NCBI GenBank assembly: GCA_963753615.1 | Contig: CAVWCW010000010.1 | Span: forward strand, 1-7,185 | Reading direction: 5' to 3' | From: CAVWCW01 sp963753615 | Lineage (GTDB): Bacteria; Pseudomonadota; Gammaproteobacteria; Chromatiales; Chromatiaceae | DNA length: 7,185 nucleotides | Part shown: positions 1-7,185 of the stretch, piece by piece | Layout: each line of letters begins with the position of its first letter | Numbering within the stretch: the first letter of the stretch is position 1 | The notes under the pieces: model-generated | Told to the model about the DNA's origin: nothing | Databases searched by the model: none | What the model saw: only the letters and a program-made list of their open reading frames with translations | Program-made: the position numbers and the translations under genes

Positions 1-2
1 GC

Positions 3-584
3 CGCCTGACCCTCAACAGCGCACTCTGCGCCGCCCTGCTGCTGAGCGTCAAACGCCATCGTTTCGGCCCCCAGCCCCAACCCCTGCGCAATTTCGTGTT
101 CGCCGACCTGCGCCCCTACCTGCGTCCAGCAGTGGAACCGGGACAGCTCGGCAGCTACTTCGCCATGCTCCGGTTCACCCACCAGGTAGCATCCGGCGAC
201 GATCTGTTGGTCCCTGGCCGAGCGCATCAACCGCCAGATCTACGCCGCTGCTCGCGGCGGCGCCAAGTTTGCCAGCTTGCTGCTGAGCCGGGCCCTGATG
301 CGGATGGTCCTGGGCCTCGGCAACCAGCGCATGGGTCATACCGCGCTGAGCTATACCGGCGTCGCCCGCATCCCCGAAAGCTATGGCGATCTGCGCCTGA
401 AGGGCCTGCACGCCTTTGTCTCCAACTTCCGACTGGGGCCCGAATTTACCGCCCAAGCGCGGCTGTTCGGCGGCAGCCTGTTTTGGGATATCGTATACCT
501 GGACAGCGACATGGACGCCGCCCAGGCCGCCGACATCGGCCATCACATCCTGCATCGGCTGCAGCACGGCGACGAGGCCCCAGA
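3..584 (+). CDS. Condensation-domain / CoA-dependent acyltransferase-fold protein, C-terminal part (5' end outside window, one internal frameshift)
   Basis: This is the C-terminal part of an acyltransferase of the condensation-domain superfamily (NRPS condensation, PapA-like and WS/DGAT-like enzymes), which move an acyl group from a thioester to an amine or hydroxyl. It is read in frame 3 to about base 208, then in frame 1; dropping one G at 209-210 joins DDLL to SLAERINRQIY. Family-like features seen are an N-terminal TLNSALCAALL helix, FADLRPYL (compare VPVDLRP), LGSYFAML, then YGDLRLKGLHAF and a hydrophobic FGGSLFWDIVYL strand near the end. The HHxxxDG active site would lie upstream of the window, so activity cannot be judged. 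No stop codon closes the frame before the carrier domain: it either runs into that domain through a missing base at the CCCC run 578-581, or has lost its stop. Weak similarity makes the exact subfamily uncertain. Confidence 0.6.
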
Positions 585-815
585 ACCATCGACACCCTCG
601 AAGAGATCGTCCGATTGGTTCGACAGCAGCTCGGAAACCCGACGGTGCGGCCCGAGCACCGCATCGTCGAAGACCTGGGCGCCGAGTCCATGGACATCGT
701 CAATATCGTCGCCGCGGTGGAAGAGCGCTTCGGTCTCGCCATCGACGAGGCCGCCCTCCCCGAGGCGCGCAGCGTGGCGGACCTGGCCGCGCTGGTCGAG
801 GTTGGAGGCAGCTGA
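585..815 (+). CDS. Acyl/peptidyl carrier protein or carrier domain (PP-binding)
   Basis: This is a carrier of about 76 residues that holds an acyl chain as a thioester on a 4'-phosphopantetheine arm. Helix I is TLEEIVRLVRQQLG, followed by the typical VEDLGAESMDIVNIVAAVEE segment in which the Ser of GAES (codon 687-689) is the expected phosphopantetheine attachment site. EERFGLAIDE and SVADLAALV match helices III and IV of the acyl carrier fold. The stop is TGA 813-815, three bases before the ligase start. No ATG, GTG or TTG lies in frame near the domain start; codons run RGPRTIDTLEE with ATC at 588. Either the true start is damaged or, more simply, the domain is fused to the condensation-fold protein. 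The start coordinate is therefore a domain boundary, not a proven start codon. It is the probable recipient of the acyl-adenylate made by the adjacent ligase. Confidence 0.85.
   Translation, partial: TIDTLEEIVRLVRQQLGNPTVRPEHRIVEDLGAESMDIVNIVAAVEERFGLAIDEAALPEARSVADLAALVEVGGS
804..808 (+). promoter_or_regulatory. Ribosome binding site of the AMP ligase
   Basis: GGAGG sits inside the last codons of the carrier domain, 10 bases before the ATG at 819. It supports that start and indicates that the carrier protein and ligase are translated from one message. Confidence 0.75.
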
Positions 816-818
816 ACC

Positions 819-2384
819 ATGCAACCGTTCGCGAGCCTGATCGAGCTGCTGCAGGCCCGCGCCCGCAACGCAGGCGAGCAGACCGCCTTTCTCTGGCAGG
901 AACGGCCCTGGAGCTACGGCGAGTTGTGGTCGGTCCTGGAGTCCTGTGCCGGACAGTTCCTGGGGCTGGGGCTGGCCCCCGGCACGCCCCTGCTGTTGGC
1001 CCTGCCCAACGGCCCAGCGTTCTTCGCCGCCTTCTTCGGCGCGCAGCGTGCCGGGCTGGTGCCGGTGCCCCTGTGCCCGGACTCCGGCAGCGGGCGGCTG
1101 GCCGATATCGCTCGCCATGCCCGGGCCCGGGCGCTGGTGGTGGCTCGCGATCAGCTGGCCCGCCAGCGCGCAGAGCTCGAAGCCGGTGGACTCGACATCC
1201 TGGCGCCCGAGTTGCAGGGGCCAGCACAGCGGCCGAGCTGCTGTATCGGCCGGCCGCCGAGGACCTGTGCCTGATTCAGTACACCTCCGGCAGCACTGGC
1301 GACCCCAAGGGGGTACAGCTCAGCCACGCCAACGTACTGGCCAATCTGGCCCAGCTCAGCACCGGCATGCGCATCGCCGGACGCGACGTCTTCGTCAGTT
1401 GGCTGCCCCTGCTCCCACGACATGGGCCTGATCCTGATGGCCCTGGTGCCCTTCTTTCTCGGCGCCGGGCTGGTACTGCTGCCGGCCCGTCTGACCCGGG
1501 TGCGCGAGTGGCTGCGGGCCATCGAGCGCCACCGCGGCAGCCTGACCGCCGCCCCCGACTTCGCCTACCGCTTCTGCCTGCGCCAGTTGCGGCCGGACCA
1601 GCGCTTCGACCCTATATTCCAGCCTGCGGCTGGCCCTGGAATGCCGCCGAGCCGGTGCGCGCCGGGACGATTCGCGACTTCGAACAGCGCTTCGGATTGG
1701 GTCCGGTGATGCTGCCCGGCTACGGGCTGGCCGAGGCCAGCGTCGGGGTCAGCACCTGGATCCCCGGACGCGCGATCCGGGTGGACGCGGCCGGGCTGGT
1801 CTCGGTGGGCCCCCCGTTTTGCAAATCGAAGTGCGTATCGACGCCTCAGAGCCGCCCCATGGGCTCGGCGAGATCCTGGTGTGCAGCGCCTCCAACAGCC
1901 GCGGCTATCTCTACAACCCGCGGGCCAGCGCCGAACTACTGGCGCCGGACGGCTTTATCCGCACCGGAGACCTGGGCTACCTCGACGCAGACGGTTACCT
2001 GTATTGCGGCGGTCGGCGCAAGGAGATCATCGTCCGGGCAGCGATATCGCCCCTCAGGAGGCCGAGGAAGTGATGGACGCCCTACCCTGGGTGCGCGCTT
2101 CGGCGGCGATCGGGATCGAGCGCAGCGCGCTGGCCGGCGAGCAGGCCCACCTGTTTGCCGAGCTTCGGCCTACAGCCGGGACCAGCGCCTTGGAAGCGCG
2201 CCAACGCGAGATCGTGCAGGCGTTCCACCAGCGTTTCGGGTTCCGCCCCGGCCGTGTGCTCCTGCTCGCGCCCCACAGCATCCCGCGCACCGCCAACGGC
2301 AAGCTGCAGCGCGGCCTGCTGCGCCGGCGCCTGCTCGACGGCGATTTGCAGAGGCGCGGGCACCTCCTGTTTCCGCTTGTCTAA
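819..2384 (+). CDS. Fatty acid-AMP ligase / acyl-CoA synthetase-like adenylating enzyme (six single-base frameshifts)
   Basis: An ANL-superfamily enzyme that would activate a carboxylic acid as acyl-AMP and hand it to a carrier thiol, most likely the adjacent carrier domain. After correction it is about 521 residues. Core motifs are all present: phosphate loop YTSGSTGDPKG (from about residue 155), WLPLLHDMGLI, NAAEPV, PGYGLAEASVGVS, TGDLGYLDADG (about 382), GRRKEIIVRG and the C-terminal PRTANGKLQR, whose Lys is about residue 495. WLPLxHDMGL, AAEPV and YGLAEA resemble fatty acyl-AMP ligases (FAAL) more than CoA ligases; this is inference. Frame breaks fall at GGGG 1217-1220 (base missing), CCC 1414-1416 (extra), CCC 1610-1612 (extra), GG 1638-1639 (extra), CCCCCC 1810-1815 (missing) and GGG 2036-2038 (missing). 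They sum to zero, so the gene starts and ends in the same frame. The ATG has a good RBS. Confidence 0.85.
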
Positions 2385-2415
2385 GATCACGAAATCCCGC
2401 TGGTTTTTGCTGGCC

Positions 2416-2433
2416 GCCCGGGTTCGTCCGGGC
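2416..2433 (+). other. Short GC hairpin after the ligase gene
   Basis: GCCCGG (2416-2421) and CCGGGC (2428-2433) are perfect inverted repeats around a six-base loop, 31 bases after the ligase stop. No T-run follows, so it is not a classical intrinsic terminator. It could stabilise a transcript end. In GC-rich DNA it could also be chance. Confidence 0.3.
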
Positions 2434-2451
2434 TATCCTCTAGGTATGAGG

Positions 2452-2474
2452 GGGAGCCCGGGCATCGCGCTCCC
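2452..2474 (+). other. Inverted repeat in the leader of the secreted-protein gene
   Basis: GGGAGC (2452-2457) pairs with GCTCCC (2469-2474) across an 11-base loop, ending 13 bases before the GGAGG ribosome binding site of the next gene. With the preceding hairpin it fills most of the 115-base gap. A leader structure is possible, but no known riboswitch or attenuator pattern is seen. Confidence 0.25.
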
Positions 2475-2487
2475 TCGATGAACCGTT

Positions 2488-2492
2488 GGAGG
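2488..2492 (+). promoter_or_regulatory. Ribosome binding site of the secreted-protein gene
   Basis: GGAGG lies seven bases before the ATG at 2500. This good spacing fixes the start of a protein that then begins with a normal signal peptide. Confidence 0.75.
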
Positions 2493-2499
2493 TAGCCCC

Positions 2500-3062
2500 A
2501 TGTCCGCATTCGTGCGCTTTGGAATTTGTCTGATTGGCTGGCTCGGACTGACCGCAGGCGCAGCCGCGGTCGAAGTCGTGAACGGGAGTTGGACCCTGCA
2601 GGCCAATGCCCTGTTGCCGGAGCAGGAGATCCCCTGCAGTTTCGAGGGGAGCGCTCAGGTAGTCCAGGACGGCAACGAATTCAACGGCACCGCCGCGCTG
2701 ACACTGAGTGGTGGACCCGACGCCTGCCCAGCCGAGATGATGGCTTCCATCAACGGGGTAATCGACGGCACCAGGTCAGCGGCCAATTGGAGGGCGGCAA
2801 TCTCGGTCTGGCCGACTTCAGCGGCAACCTGATATCGGACGATCGGGAATCTACCACCCGGGCGGTGAGCAACGGCAGCGGCAACTTTTCGGTACTCACG
2901 GGCCCCTTCGCCAGTGTCGGCGGGGCATGGGGGGGCACCTATCGAGCCCAAACCACGAGCGACGCCATCCCGGCTCTCGGTGTGCCTGGCCTGGTGCTGC
3001 TGGCTCTGTTCCTGATCGGCCTCTCCGCCTACCTGCTCCAGCGCCAAAAACGCCCGCTCTGA
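2500..3062 (+). CDS. Secreted protein with signal peptide and IPTL/PEP-CTERM-like C-terminal sorting tail (one frameshift)
   Basis: The corrected protein is about 187 residues and is not a family I can name. Residues 1-23 form a Sec signal peptide (Arg at 6, hydrophobic stretch to GLTAGAAA). The mature part is rich in Gly, Ser, Thr and Asn with alternating strand-like segments (GNEFNGTAALTLSGG, GQLEGGNLGLADFSGNL), suggesting a beta-sandwich. Cys46 and Cys76 could form a disulfide. The C-terminus has three parts: IPALG (from about 157), a hydrophobic helix VLLALFLIGLSAYLL, and a basic end RQKR. This layout matches IPTL-CTERM and PEP-CTERM sorting signals, although the usual SEW after IPTL is absent. 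A single transmembrane anchor is the alternative. The frame changes from 1 to 3 at CC 2771-2772, where one missing C joins VIDGT to QVSGQL. It lies downstream of the ligase in the same direction, with a 115-base gap, so co-transcription is possible but unproven. Confidence 0.7.
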
Positions 3063-3154
3063 ACAGCGCTCGGCGCAAGAACTCTACCCGCGCCCCCGGC
3101 GGGCGAAGGCTCTCCGGTCTGGGCGTCCCCTGTCACCACGCCCCTAAAACAAAA

Positions 3155-3184
3155 GGGCATCACGGCCAACCGAGGTGCTTTTTT
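3155..3184. terminator. Bidirectional intrinsic terminator between convergent genes
   Basis: The stem 3157-3165 (GCATCACGG) pairs with 3170-3178 (CCGAGGTGC), with one wobble and one mismatch, around loop CCAA. Six T follow at 3179-3184. On the other side the A-rich 3146-3154 gives a T-rich tail to minus-strand transcripts. It lies 92 bases past the secreted-protein stop and 115 bases past the exporter stop, so it can end both convergent messages. Confidence 0.75.
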
Positions 3185-3260
3185 CAGTATCGGCGCGAAC
3201 TTCCCGTAACAGGCACCGGGTCTGGTCTGTCAGAACCCACTAATGTTGCCCGCTTCTCAA

Positions 3261-3315
3261 CTAGAATTCACTTGCAATAAATATTACATAATACTGAATT
3301 TAATAGGTATTTTTT
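3261..3315. other. AT-rich patch spanning the exporter stop codon
   Basis: This stretch is strikingly AT-rich against GC-rich surroundings and holds runs such as AATAAATATTACATAATACT and TTTTTT. It covers the last codons of the minus-strand exporter (KNTY, stop at 3300-3302) and the bases just past it. I find no ORF, good promoter spacing or clear terminator in it. It may be low-constraint tail sequence or the scar of a recombination junction. Confidence 0.5.
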
Positions 3316-5510
3316 CGATCACTCGGATCCAACCCTGAACCCCGCTTCACTACGCCGCCCGCAAACAGGGCCGGCACCAGCAGCAGATCCACCACCAAGG
3401 CAGCCAGAATGGCAAGCCCAGACAGGGCCCCGAACTGGGCGACGGGCACCAGGCTGGAAAGACCGCAGACGCCGAAACCGGCTGCCAGGATCACCGAACT
3501 CAGAAGATGTCCCGCCGGCGGTATGTTCCAGGCCGGTCACCGCTGCCTTCCCCCTCGCCTGCTCCAACACCAGGCGACGATAGCTGCCCAGATAGTGCAG
3601 GCTATCGTCAACCGCCAGCCCCAGCACCACCGCCGCAATCATCACCGTGGCACTATCCAGCCCGACCCCGAACCAGCCCATGGCCCCCAATACGAATCCT
3701 ACCGGCCAGAGATTGGCCAGGAGCGCGAATCCGGCCTGGCGCCTGTCGCGCAGCAGCAGGACGAACAACAGGGCGACAGAGGCCAGCGTCAGGCCGAGAG
3801 ATCCAATCATGGTCCGCAACAGGCTGCGCTGGGCCGCCAGCACCAGCGGATATTGGCCGCCGAGTTGCACCTCGGCCTCCGGAAAGGCGGCCTGGGCCTG
3901 GGCCCTGGCGCGCTCGAACAGGGGCTCCAGTTCGCCGAAGCCACGCATCGGAATCCACAGCACGATGCGGGTGCGCGCCCGTTTGGGGGTCAGGAAATAG
4001 CCCAGCACCGGTGCCAACTCCGGGCGTCCCCGAACCTCGGCGAGGGCTGCGGCGCGGGGGTTCACCGCCGCTGTCTCGGCATAGCGCGCTACCCCGTCCG
4101 CCAGTTCCGGCAGCCCCACCACTCCAAGCAACAACGGTTCTTGGCGCAGGGCCTGCGTCAGTTCGGCGAGCCGCTCCAGCGTGGCCGGATCGTCGAAACC
4201 CGCCTCGGCGCTGTTCCGGATCAGCACCAGATCAGCCGTCAGCACGCCGATGTCCCGCGCCTCCAGGGCCAGCAGTTCGGCCCGCACCGGATCCTGGGCC
4301 GGCAGGTAGTCCAAAACATTGGTGCGCACTTCGAGCCCGCCAAGACCGAGCAGCCAGAGCAATCCGAACAGGGTGAAGGCCGCGATCACTCGGCCCCGGT
4401 GTCGAACCGCCCAGCCTCCCCAGGCCCGGCCCCAGAGCTCCGCATGCCCTTCCCAGAACCAGCCGGTAGACGGCGCGTCTCGGGCCTGGCGCAGGAGTGC
4501 CGGGCACAGATGCAGGGCCGCCAAGGTCATAAAGGCGATGCCGACGGCGGCCCAGGCCCCGAGCATACGCACCGGCGGCACCTCGCTGATCACGAGGGAT
4601 CCGAAACCAACGCAGGTGGTGACCCCGGTCCAGAACACGGCCCAGCCCTTCACCCGGTAGGTATCGCGACTCGCTGCCACCACCCCAGGCCCCGGCGCCG
4701 CAGACGCCGCTGATAGCCGAGCAGATGAACCGCGGTCGCCAAGGCAATCACAAACAGCAACGGCACCAGCACGATCAACACCAGGTTGATGCGCACGCCG
4801 AGATAGCCCATAGCCCCGAACACCGGCACTTGGCAGGCTATTACGAACAGCATCGGCAGCGCGACTTCCCGGGGCCCGCGGTAGCAGAGGGTCAGCAGCA
4901 GCACGGCGAGCAACCCGAGCAACGGAAAAAAGACCAGGGCCATCTGCAGCATCTCCCGGTCCAGGGCCCGATTGACCGCCGGCAAGCCGGCCAGACTGGT
5001 CTCGATGCCGGGAGGCGGCCGGGCCAGCAGGGCCTCGATGCGGGCCAGCAGCCCGGACTGGGGCGCCGGTTCCAGCCGGTAGAGCCCCACCAGCAGGGTC
5101 AAGACCTCGCCGTCGGCGCTGACCCAGCCCATATCGCGGTCCAGGGGGTCGGACAAAACCAGGGCGCGGAAAGCGGCCGGGTCAGGCGGCGGCCAGGCGT
5201 CCAGGCGCCAGCGATGGTGGCGCACCACGGAGGCCACCCCCATCACCTCCTGCATCCCTTCCAAGCCGGCCTCGATCTCTGCCAGCCAGGCCAGGCTCTC
5301 CACGCTCCACAGGCCCGGCCCCTGCAGCACCACCCGCAGGCCACGGGCGGGGCCGAACCAGGCCTCAAGCTCCCGGAACTCGGTCAGGGCCTGGTCGTCG
5401 GCGACGAAGAAAGCCTGGGGCGAATTATCCTGTCGCAGCAGAAAGAGCCCGGGCAACATCAGCGCCGCCAGCAACAGATAGCCCGCGATAACCAGGCGGT
5501 CGCGGGTCAT
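3300..5510 (-). CDS. RND-superfamily exporter, MMPL family (12 TM helices; two frameshifts)
   Basis: An inner-membrane proton-driven transporter of the RND/MMPL type (predicted exporters, COG1033-like, the group that includes HpnN), usually linked to lipid or hydrophobic-metabolite transport. The corrected length is about 736 residues. The duplicated plan is clear: TM1 (residues 6-25), a large periplasmic loop to about 186, TM2-6, TM7 (RVIAAFTLFGLLWLLGLGG), a second large loop, then TM8-12. The second half carries GLAVDDSLHYLGSYRR with the paired Asp codons at 3604-3609, the likely proton-relay residues. Frame breaks are at CCCC 4683-4686 (base missing, joining RRRGLG to VVAASRD) and CCC 3511-3513 (base extra, joining HTAGG to HLLSSVILAAGF). 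The ATG at 5508-5510 was chosen because its ATGA overlaps the radical SAM stop; a TTG at 5528 is also in frame. No strong RBS is seen, so it is probably translationally coupled. Confidence 0.9.
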
Positions 5511-7082
5511 CCCGAAGCTCGGTCCCAACGGGGCTCGGCCAGTTCCCCCAGGGCCGGGTCCCAGATGCCGCCCCGCGCATACAAGGCGCGGAAATACATA
5601 TAGCGGAACAGGTTGGCAAACAGGTGGCGCTCGGTCTCCGGTTTGGCCCGGGCGCTGGTTGCCAGGCGGGCGAGCATGTCACGTTCGCCGGGCCCCAGGC
5701 GGGCGATCCGGCGCACCGCCGCCACCGCCTGCAGGTTGACCTCCCGGCGCGGAGCCCCTGCGGCCCGGGGCTCGCTCGGCGGGCCCTGGCAGGCTTGGAT
5801 AAAACGCTGCATGCGGGCCTCGAGGGCGGCCGGGCGATACAATCGGTTGACCAGCCAGCGGATACCCTGGGTCAGCTCGGCGCGGCTCATCTTGCGCGGC
5901 TCCAGATTGGTCCACCAGGGGCTGACCGGCCCCTGGGTCTGGTGCAACCGACCCTCGGCGGCGGCCCGCTCGAACAACGGGGTACCGGGGGGCGCCATCA
6001 GGGCATTGACGCTGAGACTGGGCACAGGGGTGCCCATGGCGAATTCGTAATGGCGGCGAAATATCTCCGGCGGATCGGCGTCAAAGCCGACAATCAAGCC
6101 GCCGATCACCCCAACTCCCCGGGCGACGAAGGCGGCGAGACGCTGACTCAGATCGTAACCCAGATTCTGGCGCTTGCCGCACTCGCGCAGGCTCTCGGGG
6201 TTCGGCGTCTCGACACCGACGAAGGCCTCGCTCAACCCGGCCCGCGCGGCCAGGGCCAGCAACTCCGGGTGGGCAGCCGCATCCATGGAGATCTGGGTGG
6301 TGAAGTGCACCCGTCCGCGGGGGGCGTCCGGTTCCAGTCGGCCAGGGCCTGCAGCAGGGCGCGCGCCCTGGGCCGGTGAGCGGTCAGGTTGTCGTCGGCC
6401 AGAAACACGCTGCGGTAGCCCAGGGCGTAAATCGGTCGAGCTCGCGCAGAACCTGCTCGGGCGGCTTGTGGCGCTGGCGCCGGCCAACGTAGGCGATGGT
6501 ATCGCAGAACTCGCAGTTGAAAGGGCAGCCGCGGGAGGTCTGCAGGCAGCCCTGGAGGGCGCGGTGGTTGGGGTAGAGGTCCCAACGCGGCATCGGCGAG
6601 CCGGCCATATCCGCCGGACCGCCCTGATACTCGCGTTGCCAGCGGCCGCTGCGCAGATCGGCGAACAACCGTTCGGCGATCGGCTCCAGCTCGCCGCGCA
6701 CCAGGGTATCGCAATCTGCACGCACCGCTTGGGGGTCCAGACTGGCAAAGGGCCCGCCGATCAGCACTCGCTTACCGCGCCGGCGAAAAGCCCGGGCCAG
6801 CTCCAGCATGCGACCGGCCTGGGTCGCCTTGCCGGTGATGCCGACCAGCGGCGCCGGGTGTTCCAGATCGGCAGTGCTGACGTTCTCATCGCAGATCTCG
6901 ATACGAAAGTCCGCCGGCGCCAGGGCAGCTACCGTGACCGTAGCCAGATCGGCGACGAAAGCCGTGCGCTGCAGGCCCAGTTCTCCCAGCACCTCGGCCC
7001 CGTAGTAAGCGGGAAAGTCACTGGCCGGGTTGATCAGGTAAACGAAGGGTTCGACACCGAAATCCGCAGTCGACCGTTCCAT
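5507..7082 (-). CDS. B12-binding-type radical SAM enzyme (two frameshifts)
   Basis: This enzyme would cleave S-adenosylmethionine at a [4Fe-4S] cluster to start radical chemistry; the substrate is unknown. The corrected protein is about 525 residues. Residues 1 to about 160 look like the cobalamin-binding-type Rossmann domain found before many radical SAM domains (VGITGKATQAGRMLELARAF, KRVLIGGPFAS, GELEPI). The cluster motif is CPFNCEFC, with Cys186, Cys190 and Cys193, preceded by LQTSRG. Then come VFLADDN, HFTTQISMD, FVGVETPN, GLIVGFD and a C-terminal NALMAPPGTPLFERAAAEGRL, all usual for COG1032-type proteins with a DUF4070-like tail. Frame breaks are at AAA 6429-6431 and GGGGGG 6319-6324 (plus-strand bases), each one base short. 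The start is the ATG at 7080-7082, with no clear Shine-Dalgarno. The stop overlaps the exporter start by ATGA, so both are one operon. It resembles, but is not shown to be, a lipid-modifying enzyme such as those of hopanoid side-chain pathways. Confidence 0.9.
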
Positions 7083-7185
7083 ATTGCGATCAAGCCATTG
7101 TTATCACGGAATCTGGTCCCACATAGATACTCAGTCGCCGGTCGATTGCGTTTCGGGGTAGGTGCTCAATCCCTTATCCCACCCG
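7083..7185 (-). other. Upstream flank of the radical SAM-exporter operon
   Basis: These 103 bases precede the radical SAM start and reach the window edge. They should hold the promoter, but I find no convincing -35/-10 pair, operator repeat or ORF. A TATCTA near 7126-7131 (minus strand) is -10-like but lacks a suitable -35. Confidence 0.3.

Noticed and set aside
209..2040. Programmed ribosomal frameshifting as the cause of the frame breaks
   Set aside because: Both gains and losses of a base occur, at unrelated short runs and six times in one enzyme gene, with no slippery heptamer plus downstream structure. Programmed events would not cluster this way.
2401..2439. Sigma-70 promoter for the secreted-protein gene (TTGCTG and TATCCT)
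   Set aside because: The two hexamers are about 21 bases apart, too far for a normal promoter, and both match the consensus poorly.
416..2443. Plus-strand frame of 675 codons crossing the carrier and ligase genes
   Set aside because: Only the stretches 1218-1413 and 1640-1812 carry ligase motifs. The rest is Arg/Pro/Gly-rich out-of-frame translation of GC-rich genes; the long open frame is a by-product of low stop frequency.
3409..4713. Long plus-strand open frame antisense to the exporter
   Set aside because: The composition is Gln/Pro/Arg-rich with no domain, and it lies opposite a clear 12-helix transporter.
4725..5603. Plus-strand open frame antisense to the exporter N-terminal half
   Set aside because: The His/Gln/Gly-rich translation is the usual shadow of hydrophobic codons on the opposite strand.
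5624..6379. Plus-strand open frame antisense to the radical SAM C-terminal half
   Set aside because: There is no recognisable domain or RBS, and the opposite strand encodes well-conserved radical SAM motifs.
1..7185. tRNA, rRNA, CRISPR array, insertion sequence or direct repeats
   Set aside because: I saw no cloverleaf, regular repeat-spacer pattern, transposase motif or terminal inverted repeats; the intergenic gaps are too short to hide a large element.

Overview
The window is GC-rich DNA with densely packed bacterial genes, short intergenic gaps and strong Shine-Dalgarno sites. The gene families, and a secreted protein with a C-terminal sorting-signal-like tail, point to a Gram-negative proteobacterium, probably a gammaproteobacterium. 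That placement is inference from style and family content; there is no rRNA or housekeeping marker to fix it.

Layout: bases 3-815 (+) encode the C-terminal part of a condensation/CoA-dependent-acyltransferase-fold enzyme followed directly by a phosphopantetheine carrier domain. Bases 819-2384 (+) encode an AMP-forming fatty acid ligase. Bases 2500-3062 (+) encode a small secreted protein with a signal peptide and an IPTL/PEP-CTERM-like C-terminal tail. A bidirectional intrinsic terminator (3155-3184) and an AT-rich patch separate these from a convergent minus-strand pair: a cobalamin-binding-type radical SAM enzyme (7082-5507) and an RND/MMPL-family exporter (5510-3300), joined by an ATGA stop/start overlap.

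The genes read together as an uncharacterised lipid or acylated-metabolite locus. The ligase would adenylate a fatty acid and load it on the carrier domain, the condensation-fold enzyme would transfer the acyl group to an unseen acceptor, the radical SAM enzyme would modify a lipid or scaffold, and the 12-helix RND-type protein would move the product across the inner membrane. The substrate and product cannot be read from this sequence.

A technical point governs the whole annotation. Every recognisable gene except the separately listed carrier domain is interrupted by one-base frame changes, 13 in all by my reading, and each can be placed at a short single-nucleotide run. Protein motifs stay intact on both sides and the corrections restore full-length proteins. 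I therefore treat these as real genes in an indel-prone sequence (most likely sequencing or consensus errors) and give merged coordinates with the frame breaks listed. Automated calling would split them into fragments or label them pseudogenes.
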